This document shows, piece after piece, positions 51,258 through 61,006 of a stretch of 64,000 bases of DNA. The position numbers were made by a program, and so were the translations under genes. Numbering within the stretch: the first letter of the stretch is position 1; the number at the start of each line of letters is the position of its first letter. This DNA is from an uncultured Lachnospiraceae bacterium (GTDB taxonomy: Bacteria; Bacillota; Clostridia; Lachnospirales; Lachnospiraceae). Under the pieces are notes generated by a model. It ran no database searches. It saw nothing but the letters and a program-made list of their open reading frames with translations, and had not been told where the DNA came from. The stretch covers positions 1 to 64,000 of the forward strand of contig CANQGL010000003.1 in assembly GCA_947623185.1 (NCBI GenBank), given 5' to 3'.

Positions 51258-52991
51258 ATGAATTCTTACCTGACGTATCACCGGAGAAATCTCCTTGCGG
51301 CTGCGCTGATCTTTGCCGTCATGACGGCGGGGGTCACGGCGCACCTCGGATATCTGATGATCTTTCGCTCCGAGCACTACAGCCGCATGGCCGACGAGCT
51401 CCACGAACGCGAGCGGATCATCAAGGCGGCCAGAGGCGAGATCCTGGACCGCAACGGGACGGTGATCGCGGCGAACCGCACGGTCTGTACCGTCTCGGTC
51501 GTCCGCAGCCAGATCACCGACACGGAGGAAGTCGTAAGAGCGCTCACGGCGGAGCTGGGACTTTCGGAGGAGGAAGTGCGGCCGCGGGTGGAAAAACGTT
51601 CCTCGCGGGAGATCATCCGCACCAACGTCGACAAGGAGACCGGCGACAGGATCCGCGCGTATGGCCTCTCCGGGGTCAAGGTAGACGAGGATTACAGGCG
51701 CTATTATCCGTACGGCAGCCTCGCCTCGCGGGTGCTGGGCTTTACGGGCGCGGACAATCAGGGCGTCATCGGCCTTGAGGTCCGCTACGAGGACTATTTA
51801 AAAGGACAGGACGGCAGGATCCTGACCCTGACCGACGCGAAGGGCGTGGAACTCGACCACGCGGCGGAGGACCGGATCGAACCGGTCGCGGGAAACACGC
51901 TGACGCTGAGCCTCGACGTCAACATCCAGAAGTACGCCGAGCAGGCCGCTTACAGGGTCATGGAGCAGAAGGGCGCGAAGGCCGTCTCGGTCATCGTCAT
52001 GGATCCGCGAAACGGCGAGATCTACGCGATGGTAAACGCGCCGGAGTTTGATCTGAACGAACCGTTCGCTTCCGGAGCGGACGTTTCCGATAAAACAGAG
52101 AAGGAACGGCAGGAGTTTTTCAATCAGATGTGGCGCAACCGCTGCATCAACGATACCTACGAACCCGGCTCGACCTTCAAGATCGTCACCGCCGCGGCGG
52201 GACTGGAAGCGGGCGTCGTATCGCTCGACGACCGGTTTTCCTGCCCGGGGTTCCGCATCGTCGAGGACCGGAAGATCCGCTGCCACAAGGTGGGCGGACA
52301 CGGCGGGGAGACGTTCCTGCAGGGAGCGATGAACTCCTGCAATCCTGTTTTTATCGACGTGGGGCAGCGTCTCGGCGTCGAAAAATATTATCATTACTTC
52401 GAACGGTTCGGCCTGCTCGAAAAAACCGGGATCGATCTTCCCGGCGAAGCGGCGACGATCATGCACAAGAAGGAGGATATGGGGCCCGTCGAACTGGCTA
52501 CGGTCTCGTTCGGACAGTCCTTTCAGATCACTCCCGTGCAGCTGATCACGACGGCTTCCTCGATCGTCAACGGCGGGAACCGCGTCACCCCGCATTTCGC
52601 GGTGAAGGCGGAATCGAAGGACGGCACGGCGGTAAGGGAGTTTAAGTGGCCGGTGCGTTCCGGCATCGTCTCGGAGGAAACGAGCGCCACCATGCGGTAC
52701 ATCCTCGAGCAGGTGGTCGCGGAGGGAAGCGGAAAGCGCGCGAAACTCGAGGGCTGGCGCATCGGCGGAAAAACGGCGACTTCGGAAAAGCTGCCGCGGA
52801 GCCTGAAGAAATACATTTCCTCGTTTTTGGGCTTCGCTCCGGCGGACGATCCGCAGGTCATCGCCCTGATCACGATCGACGAACCGGTCGGGGTCTACTA
52901 CGGGGGAACGATCGCGGCTCCGGTCATTGCCGATATATTCGAGAATACATTGCCGTATCTGGGTATTAAATTTGGCGAAGCTGCCGATTGA
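51258..52991 (+). CDS. Second class B penicillin-binding protein (FtsI/SpoVD type)
   Basis: A 577-residue class B PBP in tandem with the previous one. Membrane helix about residues 10-32; dimer domain (ARGEILDRNGTVIA, YRRYYPYGSLASRVLGF). The transpeptidase motifs are S305-TF-K308 (EPGSTFK), SCN and K505-T506-A507 in GGKTATSEK, where the family normally has KTG. No PASTA domains. One of the two is expected to act in division and the other in cortex synthesis. The ribosome site is weak and 63 bases separate the genes. Confidence 0.93.
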   Translation: MNSYLTYHRRNLLAAALIFAVMTAGVTAHLGYLMIFRSEHYSRMADELHERERIIKAARGEILDRNGTVIAANRTVCTVSVVRSQITDTEEVVRALTAELGLSEEEVRPRVEKRSSREIIRTNVDKETGDRIRAYGLSGVKVDEDYRRYYPYGSLASRVLGFTGADNQGVIGLEVRYEDYLKGQDGRILTLTDAKGVELDHAAEDRIEPVAGNTLTLSLDVNIQKYAEQAAYRVMEQKGAKAVSVIVMDPRNGEIYAMVNAPEFDLNEPFASGADVSDKTEKERQEFFNQMWRNRCINDTYEPGSTFKIVTAAAGLEAGVVSLDDRFSCPGFRIVEDRKIRCHKVGGHGGETFLQGAMNSCNPVFIDVGQRLGVEKYYHYFERFGLLEKTGIDLPGEAATIMHKKEDMGPVELATVSFGQSFQITPVQLITTASSIVNGGNRVTPHFAVKAESKDGTAVREFKWPVRSGIVSEETSATMRYILEQVVAEGSGKRAKLEGWRIGGKTATSEKLPRSLKKYISSFLGFAPADDPQVIALITIDEPVGVYYGGTIAAPVIADIFENTLPYLGIKFGEAAD

Positions 52992-53016
52992 TTATTCGGC
53001 CGGACAGACTTATACT
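52988..53016 (+). promoter_or_regulatory. mraY promoter
   Basis: TTGATT (52988-52993), 17-base spacer, TATACT (53011-53016). The -35 contains the TGA stop of the PBP gene. Confidence 0.72.
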
Positions 53017-53046
53017 GGGTATGTACATAAGAATCTGAGGTGCAGC

Positions 53047-54015
53047 ATGGTTAATGAGACAATACTGGCGATCATCATCGCCTTCGCGATCAGCGCGGCT
53101 TTATGCCCGGTGGTGATCCCGTTCCTTCATAAGCTGAAATTCGGCCAGCAGGTCCGCGACGACGGCCCCCAGGCACATCTGAAAAAGCAGGGGACGCCTA
53201 CGATGGGCGGACTGATCATCCTGACGGGGATCGTTATCACCTCCCTCTTTTACCTGAGGGATTATCCGAGGATCATCCCGGTCCTGTTCGTTACCGTGGG
53301 ATTCGGTATAATCGGGTTCCTGGATGACTATATTAAGATTGTCATGAAACGGTCGGAGGGACTGAATCCGAAGCAAAAGCTGATCGGGCAGATCGTTGTG
53401 ACGCTGATCTTCGCCTGCTACCTGATGACTTCGGAGGAGATCGGGACGTCGATGCTGATCCCGTTCACCGGCGGCTTTGAGAACGGTTATTATCTGGACC
53501 TCGGCTGGCTGTTCGTGCCCGCGGTGCTCTTTATCGTCCTCGGGACTGACAACGGGGTGAACTTCACCGACGGCCTCGACGGCCTCTGCACCAGCGTGAC
53601 GATCCTGGTGGCGACCTTCTTTACGGTGGTCGCGATCGGAGAGAACAGCGGCATCAGCCCGATCACGGGGGCGGTTGTCGGAAGCCTTCTGGGCTTTCTG
53701 CTGTTCAATGTGTATCCGGCGAAAGTCTTCATGGGCGATACCGGCTCTCTGGCGCTCGGCGGTTTTGTCGCTTCCAGCGCGTTTATGATGCAGATGCCGG
53801 TCTTTATCGCCATTGTGGGCTTTATCTATCTGATCGAAGTTCTGTCGGTCATCATTCCGGTGACCTACTTTAAAAAGACCGGTGGAAAGCGGATCTTTAA
53901 GATGGCTCCGATCCACCACCATTTCGAGCTCTGCGGATGGTCGGAGACGAGAGTGGTCGCGGTCTTTTCGATCATAACGGCGATCCTTTGCCTGATCGCC
54001 TACATGGGATTATAG
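53047..54015 (+). CDS. mraY: Phospho-N-acetylmuramoyl-pentapeptide transferase
   Basis: A 322-residue ten-helix membrane enzyme that moves phospho-MurNAc-pentapeptide to undecaprenyl phosphate, forming lipid I. Catalytic motifs are GFLDDYIKIV, NFTDGLDGL, GDTGSLALGG and the MAPIHHHFE loop. The start at 53047 follows GAGGTG; an upstream open frame runs through the preceding gene's end and is not used. Confidence 0.97.
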   Translation: MVNETILAIIIAFAISAALCPVVIPFLHKLKFGQQVRDDGPQAHLKKQGTPTMGGLIILTGIVITSLFYLRDYPRIIPVLFVTVGFGIIGFLDDYIKIVMKRSEGLNPKQKLIGQIVVTLIFACYLMTSEEIGTSMLIPFTGGFENGYYLDLGWLFVPAVLFIVLGTDNGVNFTDGLDGLCTSVTILVATFFTVVAIGENSGISPITGAVVGSLLGFLLFNVYPAKVFMGDTGSLALGGFVASSAFMMQMPVFIAIVGFIYLIEVLSVIIPVTYFKKTGGKRIFKMAPIHHHFELCGWSETRVVAVFSIITAILCLIAYMGL

Positions 54016-54035
54016 AGGAATCAGGAGGAAATACC

Positions 54036-55385
54036 ATGTCATCAAAACGGGTTCTGGTAGCGGGGACAGGGATCAGCGGCATCGCCGCGGCAAAGCTTTT
54101 GCTTGCGAGAGGCGGCGAGGTCGTTTTATATGACGGAAACGAATCGCTTTCCAAAGAAAAAATAAAATCGCAGTTTGAAAAGGACGCAAAGGTCTCGGTC
54201 ATCCTCGGCGAGCTTTCGAGAGCGCAGCTAAGAGGGATCGAGCTGTGCGTGATCAGCCCCGGGATCCCGCTGGACAAACCGTTCGTGGCGCTTCTGGACG
54301 AGGCGAAGATCCCGATCTGGAGCGAGATCGAGCTTGCCTATCACAGCTCCAGGGGGAAACTTGCCGCCATTACCGGGACCAACGGAAAGACGACGACGAC
54401 GGCGCTGACGGGAGAGATCCTGCGCCGCCACTTCGAGAGCGTATTCGTCGTCGGGAACATCGGCGACCCCTATACGGCCCACGCGCTGGAGACGACCGAA
54501 AAGTCGGTCACGGTGGCGGAGGTGTCGAGTTTCCAGCTGGAAACGATCATGCAGTTTAGGCCGGATGTCTCGGCCATCACCAACATCACCCCGGACCATC
54601 TGGACCGCCACAAGACGATGGAGTGCTACATCCAGGTCAAGGAGGGCATCGCCGCGAATCAGACCGCAAACGACTGCTGTGTGCTGAACTACGACGATCC
54701 GGTCCTGCGCGAGTTCGGCAAGACGCTGAAATGCAGGGTGCTCTATTTCAGCCGCAGGGAAAAGCTGGAGAGCGGGATCTTCATGGAAGGCGATGTGATC
54801 GTCAGCAGGAAAGACGGTAAGACGGAGAAGATCCTCGACGTGAACGAGATGCAGATCATCGGCGGCCACAACCACGAGAACGCGATGTGCGCGATCGCCA
54901 TCGCCATGACGCTCGGCGTCCCGGCCGATGAGATCCGTCAGGCGTGCAGGGAGTTTAAGGCGGTCGAGCACCGCATCGAATTTGTGAGAGAGCGCTTCGG
55001 CGTTACCTATTATAACGATTCCAAGGGGACGAACCCCGACGCGGCGATCCAGGCCATTAAGGCCATGCCGGGCCCGACGATCCTCATCGCCGGCGGCTAC
55101 GACAAGCACTCGGAATACGACGAGTGGATCGAGAGCTTTGAGGGCAAGGTGCGCTACATGGTGCTGATCGGCCAGACGCGCGACAAGATCGCGGAGTGCG
55201 CGAAAAAGCACGGGATCACGGACATCATGTACGCCGAGGACATGGAGGAGGCCGTTCAGGTCTGCGCCTCCTACGCCAATCCGGGCGACTACGTCCTGCT
55301 TTCGCCGGCCTGCGCGAGCTGGGGAATGTTCAAAAACTATGAAGAGCGAGGACGCATCTTTAAAGAGTGCGTCATGAAGCTGTAA
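54036..55385 (+). CDS. murD: UDP-N-acetylmuramoylalanine--D-glutamate ligase
   Basis: A 449-residue Mur ligase that adds D-glutamate to UDP-MurNAc-L-Ala. The N-terminal Rossmann-type domain starts VLVAGTGISGIAAAKLL, the ATP loop is TGTNGKTTTTALTGEIL, and SSFQLETI, TPDHLDRHKTMECY and YYNDSKGTNPDAAI complete it (the last binds the product). CAGGAGGAA precedes the ATG. It lies 20 bases after mraY. Confidence 0.97.
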   Translation: MSSKRVLVAGTGISGIAAAKLLLARGGEVVLYDGNESLSKEKIKSQFEKDAKVSVILGELSRAQLRGIELCVISPGIPLDKPFVALLDEAKIPIWSEIELAYHSSRGKLAAITGTNGKTTTTALTGEILRRHFESVFVVGNIGDPYTAHALETTEKSVTVAEVSSFQLETIMQFRPDVSAITNITPDHLDRHKTMECYIQVKEGIAANQTANDCCVLNYDDPVLREFGKTLKCRVLYFSRREKLESGIFMEGDVIVSRKDGKTEKILDVNEMQIIGGHNHENAMCAIAIAMTLGVPADEIRQACREFKAVEHRIEFVRERFGVTYYNDSKGTNPDAAIQAIKAMPGPTILIAGGYDKHSEYDEWIESFEGKVRYMVLIGQTRDKIAECAKKHGITDIMYAEDMEEAVQVCASYANPGDYVLLSPACASWGMFKNYEERGRIFKECVMKL

Positions 55386-55427
55386 CGCGGTAGACTATAC
55401 GGCCGGAGCGGAAGGGAGGCAGGAGAC

Positions 55428-56585
55428 ATGGCGGAAGAAGCCGTTCGCAGAAAGAAGAAAAAAGCCCGCAGATTCTACGACTACAGTCTGCTGGTGACGA
55501 TCATCTGCCTGTCGGTATTCGGCCTCATCATGATCTACAGCTCCAGCTCCTACAACGCGCAGATCAACGATCAGCCTTCCTATTACTATATGCTGAGACA
55601 GGGCGTGATCGCGCTGGCAGGTTTTTTTATCATGCTGGTGATCTCGCGCATGGACTATCATTTTTTCGCCCGCTTTACCATCCTGACGCTGGTCGTATCC
55701 TACGTCTGTATGATCCTCGTCAGCTTCACGCCGCTCGGGGTCGTGCGAAACGGAAAGAAGCGCTGGCTCGGGGTAGGGCCCGCAATCTTCCAGCCGTCCG
55801 AGATGGTCAAGATCACGGTCATCCTTGTGCTGGCCGTCGTGATCTCCAAGCTGGGCAAGGAGATCAACGAGTGGTCCTCATGGTTCATGGTGGCGGTGCT
55901 GGTGGGGCCCCTGGCCGTTCTGGTCGCGGCCAACAACCTGAGCGCGGGGATCATCATCTGCGGCATCGGCTTTGTGATGATGTTTATCGCCTGTAAAAAG
56001 AAATGGCCGTTCATAGCGGCCGCAGTGGCGGGCGCAGCCGCATTCGCGTTTGCCGCCCCCGTGGCTACGGCGCTCCTAAACGCCGGCATCCTTCAGCCGT
56101 ATCAGCTGAACCGCATCCTGGTCTGGAAGGACCCGGAGGCGTACCCGCTAAACGGCGGTTATCAGGTCCTCCAGGGACTTTACGCGATCGGTTCCGGCGG
56201 AATGCTCGGAAAGGGCCTCGGACAGAGCATCCAGAAGCTTTCTTTCCTGCCCGAGCCGCAGAACGATATGATTTTTGCAGTTATATGCGAGGAGCTCGGC
56301 CTCTTTGGCGCGCTCTTTGTCATTTTCCTATTTTTGTTCATGATCTACCGGTTTGTGCTCATAGCGAGCAATGCGCCCGATCTGTTCGGCGCGCTGATCG
56401 TGGTCGGTGTCCTGGCGCACATCGCGATCCAGGTGATATTAAATATCGCCGTCGTGACGAACGTGATACCCAATACCGGGATCACGCTCCCGTTCATCAG
56501 TTACGGAGGGACTTCGGTCCTGTTTTTGATGATCGAGATGGGAATGGCCCTGAGCGTCTCGCACCAGATCCGGCTGGAGAAGTAG
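55428..56585 (+). CDS. ftsW: SEDS-family peptidoglycan polymerase FtsW/SpoVE
   Basis: A 385-residue polytopic SEDS protein with about ten helices after a basic start (RRKKKKARRFYDYS). Conserved loops include IFQPSEMVKI, the region before helix 7 (LNRILVWKDPEAYPLNGGYQ in parts), GKGLGQSIQKLSFLPEPQND and FISYGGTSVLFLMIEMG. SEDS proteins polymerise lipid II with a partner class B PBP, two of which are encoded just upstream. FtsW versus SpoVE cannot be separated by sequence. Confidence 0.93.
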   Translation: MAEEAVRRKKKKARRFYDYSLLVTIICLSVFGLIMIYSSSSYNAQINDQPSYYYMLRQGVIALAGFFIMLVISRMDYHFFARFTILTLVVSYVCMILVSFTPLGVVRNGKKRWLGVGPAIFQPSEMVKITVILVLAVVISKLGKEINEWSSWFMVAVLVGPLAVLVAANNLSAGIIICGIGFVMMFIACKKKWPFIAAAVAGAAAFAFAAPVATALLNAGILQPYQLNRILVWKDPEAYPLNGGYQVLQGLYAIGSGGMLGKGLGQSIQKLSFLPEPQNDMIFAVICEELGLFGALFVIFLFLFMIYRFVLIASNAPDLFGALIVVGVLAHIAIQVILNIAVVTNVIPNTGITLPFISYGGTSVLFLMIEMGMALSVSHQIRLEK

Positions 56586-56644
56586 GAACCGGCCGGCGCC
56601 CCGCCGCATAGGATGCTGTATAGCCTTTTTCAGGAGGGATCCTC

Positions 56645-57913
56645 TTGTCAGCCATACAGATCCAGGGACTCCGTCCGCTCTGCGGATCGGTGACGGTCCA
56701 GGGCTCGAAAAACGCCGTGCTTCCGATGATGGCGGCCTCGCTGCTCGCAAAGGGGACGACGGTCCTCTGCCGCGTTCCGGCGATCGCCGACGTCTACGCG
56801 ATGTTCGGGATCCTTGAGAGCCTCGGATGCCGCTGCAGCCTTTCGGACGGAACGGCCGTGATCGACGCCTCCCGGGTGGAGGAAGTGCAGATACCGGAAA
56901 AGTTCGTGAAAGCGATGCGCTCATCCGTGATGGTGCTCGGGCCGCTTATCGCGAGGACAGGCGAGGCCGTGACGTATTATCCGGGCGGATGCGTGCTCGG
57001 CAAACGTCCGATCGACCTGCATCTGTCCGCGCTCCGGAGCCTGGGCGCGGAGATCCGGGAAGCGGGCGGTATGATCGTCGCCTCGGCGGGACGGCTTCGC
57101 GGCACGCGGATCCGGTTCGGATTTCCGAGCGTGGGGGCCACTGAGAACGCCGTTATGGCGGCGGTCCTGGCGCAGGGAACGACGGTGCTCGAAAACTGTG
57201 CGCGGGAACCGGAGATCACGGATCTCTGCGGCTTTCTGAACGCGATGGGAGCGAGGATCTCGGGCGCGGGGAGTAATACGCTCACCGTGGAGGGCGCTTC
57301 GGAGCTTAAGCCCTGCAGGTACACGCCGGGCGCGGACCGCATCTGCGCGGGGACCTATCTGGCGGCCGCGATGGCGGCCACGGGCGAGATCGCCGTAAAG
57401 GGCGTGGAACCGGGGCAGCTTGCGGAACCGTTAAACGTCATGCGGCGGATGGGAGCGGAGATCGAAACGGACGGGAAGGCATCCGGGATTCGCCTCAGGA
57501 TGCGGAAACGGCCGCGGGGGATCGTGCTGAAAACGGGACCTTATCCCGCTTTCCCGACCGATCTTCAGTCCGTGTTTCTTGCCGTCGCCTGTACGGCGGA
57601 CGGGGAGAGCCGTCTGACGGAAGAGATCTTTGAGGCGAGATTTGCAGCTGCCCGTATGCTGCGCAGGTTCGGAGCGCAGATACGGTTGGATGACAGAACG
57701 GCGGCCGTGACGGGGCGTTCCCCCTTAACGCCGGCTATCGTATGCGCGCCCGATCTTCGCGGCGGCGCGGCGCTGGCCGTTGCGGCGCTGGCGGCGGACG
57801 GGATCAGCCTGATCGAGGGCTGCGAACACATTGAACGGGGATATGAAGACATCTGCCGAGATCTTGGGGAGCTCGGGGCGGAGGTCTGGACGATAAAGCA
57901 GAAATTCGGGTGA
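56645..57913 (+). CDS. murA: UDP-N-acetylglucosamine 1-carboxyvinyltransferase
   Basis: A 422-residue EPSP-synthase-fold enzyme, first committed step of peptidoglycan synthesis. The opening QGSKNAVLPMMAASLL, the fosfomycin-target C116 in YPGGCVLGKRPID, VGATENAVMAAVLA and TEEIFEARF are present. TTG at 56645 is the start, with CAGGAGGG before it. In B. subtilis murA is not in this position; here it replaces murG/murB between ftsW and divIB. It may be one of two MurA copies. Confidence 0.95.
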   Translation: MSAIQIQGLRPLCGSVTVQGSKNAVLPMMAASLLAKGTTVLCRVPAIADVYAMFGILESLGCRCSLSDGTAVIDASRVEEVQIPEKFVKAMRSSVMVLGPLIARTGEAVTYYPGGCVLGKRPIDLHLSALRSLGAEIREAGGMIVASAGRLRGTRIRFGFPSVGATENAVMAAVLAQGTTVLENCAREPEITDLCGFLNAMGARISGAGSNTLTVEGASELKPCRYTPGADRICAGTYLAAAMAATGEIAVKGVEPGQLAEPLNVMRRMGAEIETDGKASGIRLRMRKRPRGIVLKTGPYPAFPTDLQSVFLAVACTADGESRLTEEIFEARFAAARMLRRFGAQIRLDDRTAAVTGRSPLTPAIVCAPDLRGGAALAVAALAADGISLIEGCEHIERGYEDICRDLGELGAEVWTIKQKFG

Positions 57914-57919
57914 AATGCA

Positions 57920-58669
57920 ATGAGAAGAAGACGCGGCAGCTACAGGAGAAGAAGGAGAGGAAGGGCGGCAGGGATCGTGCTGGGTATTCTGGCGGCAGTC
58001 CTTTTGCTCGCCGCGATACTGCTCCTGGCGGTCCGTATCACGAACATAGAGGTGAGCGGCAACCGTCAGTATACGAAAGAACAGATCATCGACCTGATCT
58101 TTGACGGGCGATGGTCGCGGAACTCGGCCTACTGTTATTACGAGAGCAAGTTCCGCGAGCACAAATCGATTCCCTTTATCGAGGAATACCGCGTCGAGTT
58201 CAAGAGCCCCACGCACGTCGAGATCGTGGTGTTTGAAAAGAGCGTCGTCGGCTATGTGTCGTACATGAGCAGCTACATGTACTTTGACAAGGACGGCATC
58301 ATTGTCGAGAGCTCCGGCGAACAGCTTCCGGGCGTTCCGTGGATCACCGGGCTCGAGTTCGGGCATATCGTGCTCCATCAGCCGCTCCCGGTCGGGGATC
58401 AGGACATCTTCGAGGACATCCTGAACCTGGCGCAGGTGCTCTCGGTGAACGGCGTTCAGGTGGACAAGATCAACTACAACAGTTTCGGCGAAGCACAGCT
58501 GTTTATCGGCGATGTGATGGTCGAGCTGGGCGGCGACGAAAACCTGAACGGAAAAATCACGGAGCTCAAGGATATCCTTCCGCATCTGGACGGGCTTTCG
58601 GGCACGCTGTATCTGGATACTTATGACGAATCGAACAGCAGTCCGACATATCGGTTCGTCAAAAAATAA
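57920..58669 (+). CDS. divIB: Cell division protein FtsQ/DivIB
   Basis: A 249-residue bitopic protein. A strongly basic tail (RRRRGSYRRRRRGR) and one membrane helix (about residues 17-40) precede a POTRA domain (VRITNIEVSGNRQYTKEQII, in pieces) and a beta domain (VEIVVFEKSVVGYV, GIIVESSGEQLPGVPWITG). It stabilises FtsL and the septal synthase at mid-cell. It begins seven bases after murA. Confidence 0.9.
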   Translation: MRRRRGSYRRRRRGRAAGIVLGILAAVLLLAAILLLAVRITNIEVSGNRQYTKEQIIDLIFDGRWSRNSAYCYYESKFREHKSIPFIEEYRVEFKSPTHVEIVVFEKSVVGYVSYMSSYMYFDKDGIIVESSGEQLPGVPWITGLEFGHIVLHQPLPVGDQDIFEDILNLAQVLSVNGVQVDKINYNSFGEAQLFIGDVMVELGGDENLNGKITELKDILPHLDGLSGTLYLDTYDESNSSPTYRFVKK

Positions 58670-58706
58670 TACTACAGAATTTCAGTGAAATTTATGAAAT
58701 TAGTAG

Positions 58707-58735
58707 TTGATATTTTTCATAAAATCAAATATTAT
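58707..58735 (+). promoter_or_regulatory. ftsZ promoter
   Basis: TTGATA (58707-58712), 17-base spacer, TATTAT (58730-58735), in an AT-rich gap. Confidence 0.75.
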
Positions 58736-58819
58736 ATATGGTAAGGGTGAAATTTGGACTAGTTTGTTTTGCATAACGGCAGGAGAAATTCAGAAAGGGA
58801 GTAAAAGGAGGAGACGTTC

Positions 58820-59995
58820 TTGTTAGAGATTAAGATAAATGAGACGGAAAATGCGGCAAGAATTCTCGTGATCGGTGTCGGCGGCGCCGGTAACAACGCG
58901 GTAAACCGCATGGTTGAAGAAAACATTATGGGGGTTGAGTTTATTGGCATCAACACCGATAAACAGGCGCTCCAGTTCTGTAAAGCTCCGAATGCAATGC
59001 AGATCGGCGAAAAGCTGACAAAGGGACTCGGCGCGGGAGCAAAACCCGAGATCGGCGAGAAGGCTGCCGAGGAGAGCCAGGAAGAGCTGGCTCAGGCAAT
59101 GAAAGGCGCGGACATGGTATTCGTCACCTGCGGTATGGGCGGCGGGACCGGAACGGGAGCCGCTCCCGTGATCGCGCGGATCGCGAAGGACATGGGGATC
59201 CTTACGGTGGGCGTTGTGACCAAGCCCTTCCGTTTTGAGGCCAAGCAGCGCATGAACAACGCGCTTGCCGGGATCGAGAATTTAAAGAACGCGGTCGACA
59301 CCCTGATCGTGATCCCGAACGACCGTCTTTTGGAGATCGTAGACCGGCGGACGACCATGCCGGACGCTCTCAAGAAAGCGGACGAGGTCCTTCAGCAGGC
59401 CGTACAGGGCATCACCGATCTGATCAACGTGCCCGGACTGATCAACCTTGACTTTGCGGATGTGCAGACCGTCATGACGGACAAGGGCATCGCCCATATC
59501 GGCATCGGCAAGGCGAAGGGCGACGAGAAGGCTCTCGAGGCCGTCAAGCAGGCGGTTTCCAGCCCGCTCCTTGAGACAACGATCGAGGGCGCTACGCATG
59601 TTATCATCAATATCTCCGGCGACATCAGCCTGATCGAGGCGAACGAAGCCGCAAGCTTCGTACAGGATCTCGCGGGCGACGACGCCAATATCATATTCGG
59701 TGCGATGTACGACGAGAACGCCGAGGACGAGGCCACGATCACGGTCATCGCGACCGGCCTTGACGCTCGTGGAGCGAACACGCCGGTCCAGAACGCGATG
59801 AAGGACTTCACGAACTACCGTCCGAAGGTCCCGTCGCAGACGGCGCGTCCGACAGTTCCCCAGCAGAGACCGCTCAGCGCTTCCGGCGAAGCGGCGGCGA
59901 CCGCTCCCCGTACCCAGCAGACAAGCCCGGTATACCGTCCGGCCCAGCGGGAGGCCCAGATCAACATCCCCGATTTCTTAAAGAACCGCAGATAA
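58820..59995 (+). CDS. ftsZ: Cell division GTPase FtsZ
   Basis: A 391-residue tubulin-like GTPase forming the division ring. [13 protein letters not shown], the tubulin signature [13 protein letters not shown] and the T7 loop [11 protein letters not shown] are intact. A short variable linker (about residues 320-375) leads to the conserved C-terminal peptide [13 protein letters not shown] is the start, with AAAGGAGGAG before it. No ftsA precedes it. Confidence 0.98.
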   Translation: MLEIKINETENAARILVIGVGGAGNNAVNRMVEENIMGVEFIGINTDKQALQFCKAPNAMQIGEKLTKGLGAGAKPEIGEKAAEESQEELAQAMKGADMVFVTCGMGGGTGTGAAPVIARIAKDMGILTVGVVTKPFRFEAKQRMNNALAGIENLKNAVDTLIVIPNDRLLEIVDRRTTMPDALKKADEVLQQAVQGITDLINVPGLINLDFADVQTVMTDKGIAHIGIGKAKGDEKALEAVKQAVSSPLLETTIEGATHVIINISGDISLIEANEAASFVQDLAGDDANIIFGAMYDENAEDEATITVIATGLDARGANTPVQNAMKDFTNYRPKVPSQTARPTVPQQRPLSASGEAAATAPRTQQTSPVYRPAQREAQINIPDFLKNRR

Positions 59996-60021
59996 CGCGG
60001 TGATCATATCACAGTATTTTC

Positions 60022-60053
60022 AGGACGTCGCAGTCGCTGCGGCGTCCTTTTTT
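60022..60053 (+). terminator. ftsZ terminator
   Basis: Stem AGGACGTCGCAG (60022-60033) pairs with CTGCGGCGTCCT (60037-60048), then a T run. Confidence 0.93.
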
Positions 60054-60131
60054 CGTTCTGTATATTCCCCGAAAAATTAATAAAAAAAGATCAGAATATG
60101 ACGATGAAAAAACAGGAATCGCGCACTCCGT

Positions 60132-60164
60132 TTGACAAAATCCGTAACGGCCGGCGACTATAAT
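60132..60164 (+). promoter_or_regulatory. spoIIG-type long-spacer promoter
   Basis: TTGACA (60132-60137), 21-base spacer, TATAAT (60159-60164). The spacing is too long for ordinary sigma-A use but close to the 22-base spacer of the Spo0A-activated spoIIG promoter of B. subtilis. The -35 region on the other strand reads TGTCAAA, one change from the 0A box TGTCGAA. Confidence 0.7.
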
Positions 60165-60194
60165 CAGAACTGTTACGAAGGACAGGAAAAGAGG

Positions 60195-60992
60195 GTGGCG
60201 CGAGCGGAAACGTATGTGTTTTATCCGGATCTGTTTTTTCTGACCGGTCTCTGCTTTAACTTCCTGGCGCTGGGACTGGCGGCCGTTCTCGGAAAATATC
60301 CGCTCCGGATCCCGCGCCTTGTCGCTGCGGCCGCCGCAGGAAGCGCCTGCAGCTGCGCCTTTGCCGTATTTCCCGTGCTGCCCCGGGCGGGGGAGTTTGC
60401 CGTGACTGTGATCTTTGTGGGAGGGGCGATGTCCGCGGCCGCCTTTTCCCTTAAGGATCTGTGCGGTCTGGCGCGCGGCGGCGGGTTATTGTTTCTGGCG
60501 TCCTCGGTCTTAGGCGGCGGGTTCCTGCTCTTTAAACGGTCCCTGCGCCTTACCGACGGGGAAAGCCTGCTGCTTCTGACGGCGTTCGCCGCGGTCTGCG
60601 GCGCGTTTTTCCGCGAAGCGGGGCGGGAACACGCGCACGGTGGGAAACGCTATCCGGTGCGGCTCTATGGCCGGGGCGGGTGCAGGCGGTTTTCCGCGCT
60701 CGCGGATTCCGGGAACCGCCTGCGCGAGCCGGGATCGGGGAAACCGGTCAGCGTCGTCTTTTCGGAGGACCTTAAGGGACTTGCCGGAGCGTCGCCGGGC
60801 CTGCTTCTGATCCCGTACCGGTCGGTGGGAACGGAGAGTGGCATGCTCGCGGCGTTTGTCGCGGACCGGATGGAGATCGAGACGGAGACGGGCGTGCGGA
60901 CGGTGGAGCGCCCGATCGTCGCCGCCGCGAAGGAGCCGCTCTCGAAAGACGGGGATTTTACGATGCTTTTGCCGGAAGAACTGCTTTTTTGA
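60195..60992 (+). CDS. spoIIGA: Pro-sigma-E processing protease SpoIIGA
   Basis: A 265-residue membrane aspartic protease. Five hydrophobic segments fill about residues 8-140. The cytoplasmic protease domain has the catalytic aspartate in [12 protein letters not shown], followed by SGKPVSVVF and [13 protein letters not shown]. SpoIIGA dimerises in the septal membrane and removes the pro-peptide of sigma-E. GTG 60195 is chosen because it matches the family N-terminus ([12 protein letters not shown]) and lies after the promoter; the TTG at 60132 is the -35 box. Its stop lies 14 bases before the sigE start. Confidence 0.9.
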   Translation: MARAETYVFYPDLFFLTGLCFNFLALGLAAVLGKYPLRIPRLVAAAAAGSACSCAFAVFPVLPRAGEFAVTVIFVGGAMSAAAFSLKDLCGLARGGGLLFLASSVLGGGFLLFKRSLRLTDGESLLLLTAFAAVCGAFFREAGREHAHGGKRYPVRLYGRGGCRRFSALADSGNRLREPGSGKPVSVVFSEDLKGLAGASPGLLLIPYRSVGTESGMLAAFVADRMEIETETGVRTVERPIVAAAKEPLSKDGDFTMLLPEELLF

Positions 60993-61006
60993 AAAAGGAG
61001 GAGCTT

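Noticed and set aside
60132-60194. TTG at 60132 as spoIIGA start
   Set aside because: This TTG is the -35 hexamer, and family alignment starts near residue 22 of that frame (GTG 60195).
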